Counted from the stretch's first letter, positions 7,269 through 16,327 are shown. The stretch is DNA of 64,000 nt from Leisingera caerulea DSM 24564 (GCF_000473325.1 NZ_AXBI01000020.1:62001-126000), one strand, 5' to 3'. Numbers and translations: made by a program. The notes: generated from the sequence alone by a model not told the origin.

Positions 7269-8396
7269 TCAGCCCTCGGCGGGATCTTCGTTGTAAACCT
7301 CTTCAAAGATAAACATGTCCCGGATGATTTGCTTGTCCTTTTCCCGGATGGTCACGTTGTCGTAGTATTGGCGCCCGTTGAACCGGACGACCGTCTTCTT
7401 CGAGCTGGCAATTCTCTCAAGAAGCCGGCGCAGGTCATCATCGACACGCATATCGGCCCATTCCCAGATCTCGCTGTCATTGTCCCGCTTCCAGCTGGCG
7501 CCGCGCAGCGGGACGATCTTTCCGTCGATGTTGAAGCTGGCGCGCTCAACAAACAGCCAGGAGTCCGAGGTGTAGACCAGCCTCATGCGCAGCCAGACTT
7601 CGCCGTTCTTTTCCCCTGCATAGACGGACAGATAGGGGCGGGTGTCCATGTACCTCGGTTCGTTCGGATGCGTCAGCCAGGTTGTGCCGTTGAATTCGTC
7701 CGTTTCCCTTCTGAGCCTCTTGGCGATCGCTGCGCGCTTGCTGCGCACCGCCTGCTCGTACTGATGGGATTTCTGCTGATAAGCGGCATGGTCAGGCCGC
7801 AGCAGGGACAATGCCCGGTATCCATCGAAGTTGGCCTGGGCATTGCTTGCCGGCAGCGGCTTTACATAGGCCAGCACCAGCTCCTCAGCGGCCGCGCGCT
7901 GCTCGGCGGTCAGTTGATCAGCAAAGCTGTCCTTTAAAAGCGCCCGGGTGACTTTTTGCCCGTTCTTGTCCTGAAGCGCCTTCCGGAAGGAGTACGGCAC
8001 CGTGCTCACCGTACCAGGCTGCGCTGCGCTGCTGGCGGCTGCTGCAGGTTCGGATTGAGCGCCGCTGTAAACGTCTATCCCCTCCCCCGCGGCGACGGCC
8101 TTGATGAAGGCATCATCCGGCAGGATGGCGAGCAAGGCGCGGGCAGTTTCCTGGCGCTCTGCGCGGTTTTTGTCGCTGAGAACTACCAGCCGCTCCATCA
8201 GCATGAGGCGGGCTTGAAGTTGCTGTTCCGGCGGGAGGTCGGCAGTCTTGCCGTCAAGAACGTCCGAAAGCTGGTCGCGGCTGCCAGCTTCAAGCGCTCG
8301 GGTGATCGCATTCATATCAGCAGGTTCGGAGGCGGCTGCGGATGCGGATGCGCAAAGTAGAAGCGCCAATGCGGAAAGTTTTGTTGGAGATCTCAT
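7269..8396 (-). CDS. Secreted hypothetical protein with C-terminal beta-rich domain
   Basis: A 375-residue protein starting with a signal peptide (MRSPTKLSALALLLCASASA), so it is probably periplasmic. Residues 20-220 are helical and charged. The C-terminal part (WLRMRLVYTSDSWLFVERAS, VVRFNGRQYYDNVTI, IIRDMFIFEEVY) looks like a small beta domain; I do not recognise the family. The start at 8396 was preferred because it puts the signal peptide at the N-terminus; the frame also has a TTG 30 nt upstream. It converges with nadE. Confidence 0.65.
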   Translation of the reverse strand: MRSPTKLSALALLLCASASAAASEPADMNAITRALEAGSRDQLSDVLDGKTADLPPEQQLQARLMLMERLVVLSDKNRAERQETARALLAILPDDAFIKAVAAGEGIDVYSGAQSEPAAAASSAAQPGTVSTVPYSFRKALQDKNGQKVTRALLKDSFADQLTAEQRAAAEELVLAYVKPLPASNAQANFDGYRALSLLRPDHAAYQQKSHQYEQAVRSKRAAIAKRLRRETDEFNGTTWLTHPNEPRYMDTRPYLSVYAGEKNGEVWLRMRLVYTSDSWLFVERASFNIDGKIVPLRGASWKRDNDSEIWEWADMRVDDDLRRLLERIASSKKTVVRFNGRQYYDNVTIREKDKQIIRDMFIFEEVYNEDPAEG

Positions 8397-8568
8397 CGTT
8401 CGGCCATGCTCGCTATAGAAATACAAGCGGGAATAGAGAGGAACGACGCGTCTTCTTCAAGAACGGAAGCGGATCCCGTTCCCGGGCGTGGCTTTCCAGC
8501 CAGCCCAGCAGCCTTCCTGCCTGGGGCGCGGGCCCGAGGGGCAGGAAGGAGCCATGTATGGCAAAGGC

Positions 8569-8703
8569 TTACTTCGCCGGCCCGGCGGCTTCAGCGTCCT
8601 TCCCGGCAGCTTTCTGTTTTGCCGCTTCGGCCGCCTTGGCTTCCTGCTCCCGGATCCAGCGGTTTTCTTCAGCCTTGGCGCGATCGTTCAAGCTGTTCGA
8701 CAT
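8569..8703 (-). CDS. Small charged protein, 44 residues
   Basis: A short gene starting at ATG 8703 behind GGAGAT. The product (MSNSLNDRAKAEENRWIREQ onward) is helical, rich in Ala, Lys and Glu, and ends GPAK. Its promoter is clear: TTGCCG, 17 nt, TACTCT on the minus strand, with the octamer (as TTTTCGCA) in the leader. It is divergent from pncB. No function can be proposed; the organised promoter and ribosome site argue that it is a real gene. Confidence 0.6.
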   Translation of the reverse strand: MSNSLNDRAKAEENRWIREQEAKAAEAAKQKAAGKDAEAAGPAK

Positions 8704-8718
8704 ATTTGATCTCCAATT

Positions 8719-8726
8719 TGCGAAAA
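8719..8726 (-). promoter_or_regulatory. TTTTCGCA octamer in the leader of the small gene
   Basis: On the minus strand TTTTCGCA lies between the predicted -10 box TACTCT and ATG 8703. It is the shared octamer in the opposite orientation to most copies. Confidence 0.45.
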
Positions 8727-8793
8727 TTCCTGGAGAGAGTAGCATCGGCCATTTTGATCGGCAATGAGAAAACAAATTCGCAGAGTGAAAGGT

Positions 8794-8848
8794 ATTAAAG
8801 TGCAATGTGCAATTTAATCTTGCCTGGCCCGTCATGGCGATGTAGAAA
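8794..8848 (+). promoter_or_regulatory. pncB promoter with NAD-gene operator (site B)
   Basis: The 25-bp operator at 8794-8818 has arms ATTAAAG and ATTTAAT around TGC-N5-GCA. One base later is TTGCCT (8820-8825), then 17 nt, then TAGAAA (8843-8848). The geometry is identical to sites A and C. Confidence 0.8.
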
Positions 8849-8900
8849 GGAGTCAAAGCTGATGTTCCCGGCACGCACCGGGCAAATTGAGGAGAACGAG

Positions 8901-10259
8901 ATGAGCGTCGACATTGCACAACGGGTTCACAACCACAATTTTCGCATCGACCCGGTGGTCCGCTCGCTGCTCGACACCGATTTCTACAAGCTGCTGATGA
9001 CCTATTTCATCTGGTGCAACTACCCGGATGTGTCCGTCACCTTTTCTGTGAAAAATAGAACGAAATCCGTGCGGCTGCCGGAATCCATTTCGGAGAACGA
9101 GCTGCGCGAACAGCTCGATCACGTCAGGAGCCTGCAGTTCACCGAAAGCGAGCTGATCTGGCTGCAAGGCGCCCGCTTCTATGGCCAGCGCAATATTTTC
9201 CCGGGCGAGTTCATTGATGCCCTTCGCACAATGCGGCTGCCCGAATACCAGCTGCGCCAGGAAGGCGGCGAGTTCATTCTCGACTTTACCGGCCCCTGGT
9301 GGATGGTCTCCCATTGGGAGATCCCGGCCCTTTCGATCATCAACGAGCTGCGCGCCCGCTCCGCAATGGCGGACATGAGCGCTTACCAGCTGCGGGTTCT
9401 CTATTCCAACGCGACTTCGAAGCTGGTGCGCAAGCTCAAGGATCTGCGCGGCGCAGGCGTGCCGCGGATCGCCGAGTTCGGAACGCGCCGCCGCCACAGC
9501 TGGCTGTGGCAGGACTTCGTCATCAAGGCGATGCGTGAGGAGCTTGGCGGGAATTTCCTGGGCACCTCGAATGCGCTGCATGCGATGCGCCACGGCATTG
9601 AGGCTATTGGCACCAATGCGCATGAGCTGCCGATGACCATCGCTGCTCTTGCCCGCCTGGAGACCCAGGGCAGTGAGGATGCGAGCGTTGCGCGCGATGC
9701 GCTGTTCGAAAGCCAGTACGAGGTTCTGCGGCAGTGGCAGCAGACCTTCATCGGCAACCTCCTGGTGGCACTGCCCGATACGTTCGGATCGACCCAATTC
9801 CTGAAGAATGCCGGAGAAAATTTCCCGGAGATCGCTGCTTGGAAAGGCTTCCGGGAAGACAGTAAGGATCCCTTCGTCGGCGGTGAGGAGAAAATCGCGT
9901 TCTGGAAGGAGATCGGGCAGGATCCGCGCCAGAAAAGCCAGCTGTTTTCCGATGGCCTGGATGTTGACCAGATGATCGCGCTCCACGAGGCGTTTGGCGG
10001 CCGGATCCTCGACGGTTACGGCTGGGGGACCATGGCGACCAACGATTTCCGCGGCTGCGATCCCCGCGGTCTGGATTTACTGGATCCGATTTCCGTGGTG
10101 TGCAAGGTGAGCTATGTCATGCGCAGCGGGCGCGGCGGCATCTCCGCGGTGAAACTGTCGGACAACTACGAGAAAGCCACCGGCTCGGAGCGTGAAATCG
10201 CCTACTACCGTGAAGTATTCGGGGCTGAGGGCGTCGCAAACGCGCCGGTGATCGTCTGA
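8901..10259 (+). CDS. pncB: Nicotinate phosphoribosyltransferase
   Basis: A 452-residue PncB, which converts nicotinic acid and PRPP to nicotinic acid mononucleotide. Typical segments are DTDFYKLLMTYFIW at the N-terminus, GPWWMVSHWEIPALSIINEL, RIAEFGTRRRHSW (family FGTRR motif) and FLGTSNALHAM. The start ATG 8901 follows GAGGAGAACGAG; the open frame extends to 8805 but that would overlap the promoter. Its stop overlaps the start of the next gene (TGATG), so the two are translationally coupled. It supplies the mononucleotide for the adenylyltransferase-like step. Confidence 0.96.
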   Translation: MSVDIAQRVHNHNFRIDPVVRSLLDTDFYKLLMTYFIWCNYPDVSVTFSVKNRTKSVRLPESISENELREQLDHVRSLQFTESELIWLQGARFYGQRNIFPGEFIDALRTMRLPEYQLRQEGGEFILDFTGPWWMVSHWEIPALSIINELRARSAMADMSAYQLRVLYSNATSKLVRKLKDLRGAGVPRIAEFGTRRRHSWLWQDFVIKAMREELGGNFLGTSNALHAMRHGIEAIGTNAHELPMTIAALARLETQGSEDASVARDALFESQYEVLRQWQQTFIGNLLVALPDTFGSTQFLKNAGENFPEIAAWKGFREDSKDPFVGGEEKIAFWKEIGQDPRQKSQLFSDGLDVDQMIALHEAFGGRILDGYGWGTMATNDFRGCDPRGLDLLDPISVVCKVSYVMRSGRGGISAVKLSDNYEKATGSEREIAYYREVFGAEGVANAPVIV

Positions 10260-10762
10260 TGGCGGGGCGGAAGAAAGCGCCCGCCAGCACGCCGGTTTCG
10301 CCGGTCTTGCAAGGCTTGGTCGATCAGGTGCCGGTCACGCCGGCGCTGATGGACCGTCTGATCGAGCGGATCAACAATCAGACGGTGATCCGCGCCGCGG
10401 CCCAGTCAGATGTGACGCAGGAAGTGGCTCTGCTTGCGGCGCTGCTCCACCTGCGTGAGCGTGAAAGCCTTCTTACGGCCCTGGTGGAGGATCTGGAACA
10501 GGCTTTGCCCGGCGACAAACGGACCTACAGGGCTCTGAGGCGGCGGGTGGATGAAGCGCTCCCTGACCCTGACCCTGAAACCCAGGCTGACGGCCTGGAG
10601 CCTGACCTGACGAGCGCGGAAGCCGCGGATTTCGAAAGCTGGCTCTTCATGCAGTCGAATGTCATGCATCTGCAGCCGGTGCCTTTAATGCTGCGCTCCT
10701 GGCGCGCGGATGAGGAATGGCGCAATCGAACGCACGAAAAGCCTTACAGGTCAAAAGCCTGA
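10259..10762 (+). CDS. Hypothetical protein coupled to pncB
   Basis: A 167-residue protein whose ATG overlaps the pncB stop (TGATG). It is largely helical and acidic toward the C-terminus (DPDPETQADGLEPDLTSAEA) and has no signal peptide, membrane segment or recognised motif. Tight coupling to pncB suggests matched amounts of the two products, but a role in NAD metabolism is only inferred from position. Confidence 0.7.
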   Translation: MAGRKKAPASTPVSPVLQGLVDQVPVTPALMDRLIERINNQTVIRAAAQSDVTQEVALLAALLHLRERESLLTALVEDLEQALPGDKRTYRALRRRVDEALPDPDPETQADGLEPDLTSAEAADFESWLFMQSNVMHLQPVPLMLRSWRADEEWRNRTHEKPYRSKA

Positions 10763-10782
10763 ATTCTGGATGGAGGTTGAGC

Positions 10783-11016
10783 ATGCCGGACTTTAACCGG
10801 GTCAAATTCTGCAGGGATGGCCGAGTTCTGATCACCGGCTCCCCGGCCGTTGCGGTTGCGCGCTGGGAAAAGAATCCGCGCGAGGGCTGGGATATTTCCT
10901 GCGTGCTGCCAGGCATGGAGGACAGGTCCATCAATGCGCTGCCGAGGACCAGTGCAAACAGCACGATCATGGGCTGGTACTCGGCCCATATGGAAACCGC
11001 TGGCGGGAAGAAGTAG
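10783..11016 (+). CDS. Small hypothetical protein, 77 residues
   Basis: Starts at ATG 10783 after TGGAGG, 20 nt beyond the previous stop, so it likely belongs to the pncB operon. The product (MPDFNRVKFCRDGRVLITGS onward) is compact, with several Trp and Arg residues and a Lys-rich end. No family recognised. Confidence 0.6.
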   Translation: MPDFNRVKFCRDGRVLITGSPAVAVARWEKNPREGWDISCVLPGMEDRSINALPRTSANSTIMGWYSAHMETAGGKK

Positions 11017-11086
11017 AGCGTTAACCCTGTAGTGCCTATCTGACCGCAATGTATTTGAGAACCTTTGTCATTTTGGGAGAAGCGTC

Positions 11087-11614
11087 ATGTTTGGACTCGG
11101 CAAAAAGGATGCCCAGGGAAATCAGAAGCGGATCGAGCACCGCGGCAAGCACGTCCGGGTGTCCCGGACCGGCGGCGCGTCGGTGCGCGCGCAAAAGAAG
11201 GTCGGCGGCGTCACCCTGACTGCAAACAGCAAGCATGGCATCCGCGCCTCGAAGAAAATCGCTCCTGGCACCCGGGTCGCCATTCAGCGCGGACGTTTCC
11301 AGCTGCTCGGCCGCTGGTCGAAAGGCCCCTTCAATTTCAACTTGTCAAAGTCGGGCGCATCCGTCTCCGCAAAGAACCGGCGCGGCTCTTTCAATTTCAG
11401 CAATCCGAAGCGCTCTTCCTTCAAGGTGGCCGGCGTGCAATTTCGAGGTCAGAAGGCGGCTCAGTTCCAGCTTTTCTACATGATGTACCGGATCACTGTC
11501 TTTTTTGCGGCCGTGGCCCTTTGGCTGATCGCTTTCCCGTTTGTCCTGCTGTTCGACTTGATGCGCCTGATCTTCCGCCGCCGGCGGCAGGTGCAAGAAG
11601 GGGAAGCTGGCTGA
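11087..11614 (+). CDS. DUF4236-like membrane protein
   Basis: A 175-residue protein starting at ATG 11087 after GGGAGA. The N-terminal 120 residues are basic and glycine/serine-rich, with the repeated pattern FNFNLSKSGASVSAKNRRG resembling DUF4236 proteins (LNLSKSGVSVS). A single hydrophobic segment (ITVFFAAVALWLIAFPFVLL) near residues 135-155 is followed by an Arg-rich tail, suggesting an inner-membrane anchor. Function unknown. Confidence 0.65.
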   Translation: MFGLGKKDAQGNQKRIEHRGKHVRVSRTGGASVRAQKKVGGVTLTANSKHGIRASKKIAPGTRVAIQRGRFQLLGRWSKGPFNFNLSKSGASVSAKNRRGSFNFSNPKRSSFKVAGVQFRGQKAAQFQLFYMMYRITVFFAAVALWLIAFPFVLLFDLMRLIFRRRRQVQEGEAG

Positions 11615-11664
11615 AATTTTCGCCAGGTGATGGCATGGTAGCCTGAAAGTTTCCGGAGGAAAAA

Positions 11665-12294
11665 ATGAGCCGCAAGGTTGAAGTTCTCGGGCGCGAGCGC
11701 GTCTATGACGGCTTTTTCAAGGTCGACGCATGGCGCTTGCGCCAAACGGCGGAAGGCCGTGAATTCGAATTCTCACGGCTCAATTTCGAGCGCGGTCATG
11801 CTGCCGCAGTGCTCCTCTATGACCCAGAGGCCGACAGCGTGATGTGTGTCGAGGAGTTCCGGATCGGCATGCTGGCGGCTGGCTTTGAGGGCGATGCATG
11901 TTTCAGCCTGGGGCCTGTGGCGGGCATGATTGACGCTGGCGAAACCCCACGCGGCGCGGCCATCCGTGAAGCCCACGAGGAGGCCGGTGTCGAGATCGAG
12001 GATCGCGATATCCTGGCGGAGTTCACGACCCTCCCCTCCCCCGGCGGTTCCAGCGAGACGGTGACGATGCTCCTGGCGCGCGCAGATCTGAGCGGGCTCA
12101 AGGATGCCGTCTACGGCGAGGCGGGTGAGGCCGAACAGACCTGGCGCCGGGTGCTGCCGCGGGAAGAGGTGCTTGCGCGCGTCGAGCGCGAGCCATCGGC
12201 CGGTCACCTCAGCGTTCTGATGATGAAGCTGGAACTCTTGCGGCTGCGCGGCGTGCTGTGCGAACCTGCGGCGCAAAACGGCCCGGAAATGTAA
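11665..12294 (+). CDS. NUDIX hydrolase, ADP-ribose pyrophosphatase type
   Basis: A 209-residue protein of NudF/ADP-ribose-pyrophosphatase length. The Nudix box is complete: G-MIDAG-E-TPRGAAI-REAHEEAG. After it, EFTTLPSPGGSSET is the loop typical of ADP-sugar hydrolases. These enzymes split ADP-ribose into AMP and ribose-5-phosphate, so it could recycle ADP-ribose released when NAD is consumed. It has its own promoter (TAGCCT at 11640-11645) with TTTTCGCC, one base off the octamer, in the -35 position. Lacking a winged helix, it is not an NrtR-type regulator. Confidence 0.88.
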   Translation: MSRKVEVLGRERVYDGFFKVDAWRLRQTAEGREFEFSRLNFERGHAAAVLLYDPEADSVMCVEEFRIGMLAAGFEGDACFSLGPVAGMIDAGETPRGAAIREAHEEAGVEIEDRDILAEFTTLPSPGGSSETVTMLLARADLSGLKDAVYGEAGEAEQTWRRVLPREEVLARVEREPSAGHLSVLMMKLELLRLRGVLCEPAAQNGPEM

Positions 12295-12423
12295 GGAGTG
12301 CCGACGGCACGTCAATCAGGATACGGTAGCGCTCCAGCGCCGGATGCAGAACTCTGGATCGAGAGGGACGCGCGGGCACCGGCCGGCGGCAGCCAGCCGG
12401 ATACGGATTCTCCGCAGTCAGGG

Positions 12424-12996
12424 TTATGACCCGATAAAGACGTCCATCGTGTAGCGGCCGTTGTCCAGCCGGTAGATCTCGATCTGCTCAACCGCAAGGT
12501 CTGCGATACCGTGCCCCCAGATCCCGAAGATCCCCTGTGTTTGCGGCCGGTTCAGGATGACGAGCTCCCCGAACTGCTGAGACGCCGGCGCAGGGTCTTC
12601 CCCTTCTTCGGACAAGTAGATCCCCTGATAGGCTTCCCGGATGACCTCCAGGAGCTTTGCTGCAGAGAACCCCTCGTCAGGACCGCCAGAAACATGCACA
12701 AGGGCTGCGTTGTTCATAGGGTAGTCCAGAAGGAAGCTGAACTCTGCCGGCATCACACCGGGTGCAAACATGTCCCGTTCGCCGACGGTGTCCTCGTAGG
12801 CGCCATGTGCGCCAAGACCTTCCTTGGAGAAGGCCAGCATCGGTCTATTGTCATCCTGCGCCTCTTCACCCTCTTCGCCGGGCCGGAAAGCTTCCAAGGG
12901 AGCCAGAAGGTTAATGGTATCGAGTTTAATCGCCCCCTTGCGGTTTGACAGGGCTTGATGCTCTTCGCTCGTTGCGACGGAAAGTTCGATCTTCAT
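12424..12996 (-). CDS. Hypothetical acidic protein
   Basis: A 190-residue protein; ATG 12996 has AAGGAG 7 nt upstream, so the longer open frame to 13311 is not used. It is acidic (GEEGEEAQDDN) and has a repeated theme of hydrophobic strands (FSFLLDYPM, ELVILNRPQ, YTMDVFIGS). No domain recognised. It is divergent from the 13223 gene, with one octamer copy in the shared region. Confidence 0.65.
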   Translation of the reverse strand: MKIELSVATSEEHQALSNRKGAIKLDTINLLAPLEAFRPGEEGEEAQDDNRPMLAFSKEGLGAHGAYEDTVGERDMFAPGVMPAEFSFLLDYPMNNAALVHVSGGPDEGFSAAKLLEVIREAYQGIYLSEEGEDPAPASQQFGELVILNRPQTQGIFGIWGHGIADLAVEQIEIYRLDNGRYTMDVFIGS

Positions 12997-13158
12997 TGGA
13001 CATCTCCTTGTGCCCATTTCGCGCGCTGCGCCTCGGGACCGTGCAGGGCTGAACCGCCCTGGACAGAAGCTTGCAGTACCTTGGAGGTAAGCCTGGTTAC
13101 AACAGGATTTGCAACCCCGTCCGGGTCTGCAGGTATCGCTTCTTTCCCATGAGACTGG

Positions 13159-13171
13159 TATTTTGCGAAAA
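13159..13171 (+). promoter_or_regulatory. Promoter with TATTTT overlapping TGCGAAAA
   Basis: TATTTT (13159-13164) runs straight into GCGAAAA, giving TGCGAAAA at 13164-13171, about 52 nt before ATG 13223. This matches the layout of the capsule promoter at 33495-33507. The -35 is weak. Confidence 0.4.
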
Positions 13172-13222
13172 ACGGATGTCGTGGCGACTGAGCAGCTGGC
13201 CGGTCGAGCTTGGAGAAACGAA

Positions 13223-14656
13223 ATGACAGCAGAACGCCCCACCTGGAAGGTTGAAGACCTGACCCTTACCGGGTCATTCCCGGCGCGGTCGATTGATCCG
13301 GATGCCGCCATGGAGGCGGCTTTGGCCTACAAGATCTCTCATGATCGCCTGAATGACGTGACGGCGCTTGTGAAGGCCGCCATGGGCTATTTCATTGAGG
13401 CCTCGCAGGATGCCCTGGTTGAGCTGGCATGCAAGGCAACGGCTGGCTCCCTGCGCGCGCCGGACGGCTGGGAGCTTGAAGTGCTGCCGCAGCGAAACGG
13501 TCAGAGCGCAGATCTGCTTCTGCGGTCAGCGGTTGCGGGCGGATGGCATATTGGCTTGCGCACGGCAAAGGAGTTTACCGGCGGCGCACATGCGCGCCTT
13601 GAGGAGCTCAACCAGGAGATCGATCGGGATCTGGATGCTCTGGGCCTGACCGGGAAGGAAAAGATCCTTCGGCGCATTTTCCCCAAGGGTGACCTGACGC
13701 CGGCGGAAAAAGCCTATGCAGCGCTCGAAGCCGATCCCGAAAGCTACCGCGGCCTGCAGCCCGGCGATCGTTTTTCCCGTTTGACGATGAATGCCTTCAC
13801 GCTCAAAGGGCCCCCTGCAGGGGTGGAGGATTTCAGCCGTCTTGATGAGATCCTGAAGGCTGATCCGGACAAGGATTACCTGTATGGAAATCATGTCCAA
13901 GCCGTCCCGGAGCTATCATTATCGGACGAAAGACGGGAACTCCTCAGCTCAAATTCCCTGAACATCGTTCATGGATCCGCAGAGGTGGCGTTGTTGGTGT
14001 TGTCCAGGCTGCTGAGCGAAAACGGTCTTGCAGACATCGTCAAAGCGCGGAGCGACGAGCTGAGCCTGAAGGGCTGGCGCTGCTACGACAGCTCCCCCGG
14101 CGGCGCGGAGATCATGGATGCTGCCACGGCCGCGGTCTACCGCTCCGGAGGACTGTTTGACGAGCGCGTTCTGGAGCGGGTCTCCCGCTTTTCCCGGGGC
14201 ATTGCGGCACATGATGTGAACCTTCGCGCGCCGGACTTTATGAGCCTTGCTGCTGGACTGGTGAAGCACGGCTATACCAGCCCCGAAAGGCAGTTTGAGG
14301 CAAATGATGGCAAACACGTTGGCTATGCGCGCGAAGAGGTTTTTGGCTTCTCGGTGGAAGTGAAAACGCAGCGAGGCATGTACCGGGTGGATCTGCATAT
14401 CGAGGATGGTGAGATGATGCGCATCTGCGCCTTCCGGGAGAGTGGCGGCGTTGCCCGCCCGGTTGGCCGGTTCGTGCGGGGTGCGGATGGCTTTGAGGAG
14501 GATTACGCGGGCCGTCGCACCGGCGGGCCCGCAGTAGCCTATCACATCAGTAAGGTGATGGACATGAACGGGATCATCGCCGCGCTTTCGACCCTCAGCT
14601 GTGTCCTGGATATGGAATATCCGGAGGCCGAGGCCGGAGACCTTCCGGCTCCGTGA
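13223..14656 (+). CDS. Large hypothetical protein, 477 residues
   Basis: Starts at ATG 13223 with GGAG 10 nt upstream. The protein is cytoplasmic by composition, with no signal or membrane segment. It alternates helical stretches (DALVELACKATAGSLRAPDG) with strand-like ones (FGFSVEVKTQRGMYRVDLHI near the C-terminus). I recognise no family. A strong hairpin follows its stop, so it is probably a single-gene transcript. Confidence 0.65.
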   Translation: MTAERPTWKVEDLTLTGSFPARSIDPDAAMEAALAYKISHDRLNDVTALVKAAMGYFIEASQDALVELACKATAGSLRAPDGWELEVLPQRNGQSADLLLRSAVAGGWHIGLRTAKEFTGGAHARLEELNQEIDRDLDALGLTGKEKILRRIFPKGDLTPAEKAYAALEADPESYRGLQPGDRFSRLTMNAFTLKGPPAGVEDFSRLDEILKADPDKDYLYGNHVQAVPELSLSDERRELLSSNSLNIVHGSAEVALLVLSRLLSENGLADIVKARSDELSLKGWRCYDSSPGGAEIMDAATAAVYRSGGLFDERVLERVSRFSRGIAAHDVNLRAPDFMSLAAGLVKHGYTSPERQFEANDGKHVGYAREEVFGFSVEVKTQRGMYRVDLHIEDGEMMRICAFRESGGVARPVGRFVRGADGFEEDYAGRRTGGPAVAYHISKVMDMNGIIAALSTLSCVLDMEYPEAEAGDLPAP

Positions 14657-14664
14657 AAGCTGAA

Positions 14665-14692
14665 GAAGCGAGCCGTTTGAGCGGCTCGCTTC
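14665..14692 (+). terminator. Hairpin terminator after the 13223 gene
   Basis: Arms GAAGCGAGCCG and CGGCTCGCTTC are exact complements around a 6-nt loop, 8 nt after the stop. The following sequence is only mildly T-rich, so termination may be partial or bidirectional. Confidence 0.75.
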
Positions 14693-14718
14693 TATCTCCA
14701 CCCTCAGGGCATCCCGGC

Positions 14719-15054
14719 TTACGCCGTGATCCCAGGCCAGCGCCCTGCCCCGTCCTCGAAGGCTTCCTTGATCTGATCGATCGTCAGCTGGGAGACCGGT
14801 GCGGCATTGATGTCTTGGATTTGCCCAATCAGGGTGTCCGCAGTGGCCTGACCAAAGGCTCGGGCCAACTGCTCCCGCAGCATGGAGGGCGCAGCTCCCA
14901 TGAAGACCGGAGCAACCGCATAGTGCTGCAGCAGCGGCAATGCAATTTCGATGTCCCGGCTGGACGCTTGGTTCAGCTGCGCGCGCAAATCTGCAACCTC
15001 GGCTTCGAGGCTGCAGATCTTTTCGGTCAAGATGCGTTCAGTGACCCCGTTCAT
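14719..15054 (-). CDS. Small coiled-coil protein
   Basis: A 111-residue protein starting at ATG 15054, 5 nt after the stop of the upstream outer-membrane-like gene, so it is the last gene of that operon. The N-terminus (ERILTEKICSLEAEVADLRA) is a predicted coiled coil; the rest is helical. No family recognised. Confidence 0.65.
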   Translation of the reverse strand: MNGVTERILTEKICSLEAEVADLRAQLNQASSRDIEIALPLLQHYAVAPVFMGAAPSMLREQLARAFGQATADTLIGQIQDINAAPVSQLTIDQIKEAFEDGAGRWPGITA

Positions 15055-15059
15055 GCTGA

Positions 15060-15743
15060 TCAGAACCGCCAGGACAGGCCGACACGCAGGTAGGGCACGA
15101 CGTCCAGGTCTTCCAGGTCCGACGCCAGATCAGAAATCTCGCTGTCGACCTGCGCCTGCGTGAAGGTGCCGGTCGGGTCGCTGGCCGAGACCTTGAAGCC
15201 ATCACCGAACAGAGCGCCGGCGTCCATCGAGAAGGACAGCCTGCGCGAGACCTGCTTATCGAAGCCGATCGCCACGGCGGGCATGAAATCGGTGCGGGAT
15301 TCAACGCTTGCGTTCAGGCGGGAGGTGATGCCGCCGATCTCAACATCGCTGGAAGAGAGCGTGCCGGAGATATCGGTCATGAAGCCGCCGCCCGAGAGGC
15401 GGAACGCCCCGCCGAAGGGGTGGTAGTCCAGCCAGACACCGGTGCCGCCCATCTCGAAATCACCGCTGTAGGTCTCGCCGCGGCTTTCTTCTTCGTGGTT
15501 CACGCTGAATTCCGCGATGTTGCCGCGCATAGCGAACTTTTCGGTGAATGCATAGCGCGCTTCGAGGCTCGGGCCGAAGACACTGACGCCGAGCCCGATC
15601 GAGAACGGAGACACGTCCCGGCCGGTCTGAGCGGAAATGCTGGCCGCGGCAATGTTGGAGGCGCTCAGCGGCACGAACTCCGCCTCCGCCAGAGCGGGTG
15701 TGGCGAACGCCAATGCGGCAGCAAAGATGATGGAGCGTTTCAT
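15060..15743 (-). CDS. Outer-membrane beta-barrel-like protein
   Basis: A 227-residue protein with a clear signal peptide (MKRSIIFAAALAFATPALA) and alternating strand pattern ending in an aromatic residue (YLRVGLSWRF), the usual signal for outer-membrane insertion. Segments such as GTGVWLDYHPFGGAFRLSGG resemble small OmpA-like/OmpW-like barrels. The start at 15743 puts the signal peptide at the N-terminus. It lies in a minus-strand cluster with the genes on both sides. Function unknown beyond the envelope location. Confidence 0.75.
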   Translation of the reverse strand: MKRSIIFAAALAFATPALAEAEFVPLSASNIAAASISAQTGRDVSPFSIGLGVSVFGPSLEARYAFTEKFAMRGNIAEFSVNHEEESRGETYSGDFEMGGTGVWLDYHPFGGAFRLSGGGFMTDISGTLSSSDVEIGGITSRLNASVESRTDFMPAVAIGFDKQVSRRLSFSMDAGALFGDGFKVSASDPTGTFTQAQVDSEISDLASDLEDLDVVPYLRVGLSWRF

Positions 15744-15784
15744 AAGGGGGTCCTTAGGTAGATGTGGAATTTCGGAACCGGGTG

Positions 15785-16312
15785 TCAGCGCGCGAGCGAG
15801 ACGCGGCCCTCTTCCAGGCGGTCATTGATGTCTGCCAGGGCCTGACGGATCTGTGCTTCCCCTGCCGGGAAATTGACGGTCGAGCGGTTCTCGTTGAACC
15901 AGATGCGGGTCGACACCAGGAACGGGACAGCGCCCGTTTTCACGGCGGGCCGTTCTGCGAATACAACCGCACGGGTTCCGCTGATCCGGATGGGCGCGGT
16001 GTCGCCATTGCCATCGGCTTCGAGGGTCACATTGCTGCGCGCGATGGCCTTGGCCGCACGGGAAATCTCCCCTTTGCCAGCCCGGCCGTTGTCCGACGAG
16101 TAGAAGAGCAGGATGGTATCACCGGCCGGCTCCGCATCCGGATGGCCATAGTCCGCGGTGCGGCCAGTTCCGGCCAGGCCCTGCAGTTCGTTCGCAACCC
16201 GCAGGGCTGCCTCCGCGCGCTCTGCGCTCGCAACCGGGTGGCGGCGGCCGGTGACGTCCTGCAGGGACAGGGCGGGGGCGACTTCCGCGGCAAAATGCTT
16301 TCAGTGTTTCAT
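15785..16312 (-). pseudogene. Hypothetical gene with in-frame TGA at codon 4
   Basis: The frame starting at ATG 16312 reads MKH, then TGA, then continues open for 172 codons (KHFAAEVAPALSLQDVTGRR to EEGRVSLAR). No ATG or GTG lies near the start of the open part; the first internal ATG is at 16030 and would lose more than half. A promoter (TAAGGA, one base, TGCGAAAA on the minus strand) sits right before the ATG. Either a nonsense mutation has inactivated it, or translation starts at a non-standard codon. The product has no recognised domain. Confidence 0.5.
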
Positions 16313-16327
16313 TTTTCGCATTCCTTA
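16313..16327 (-). promoter_or_regulatory. Promoter with TAAGGA next to TGCGAAAA
   Basis: On the minus strand TAAGGA (16327-16322) is followed after one base by TGCGAAAA (16320-16313) and then directly by ATG 16312. Transcripts starting 6-8 nt after the -10 would have almost no leader. The promoter overlaps the last codons of the PARP gene. Confidence 0.5.
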
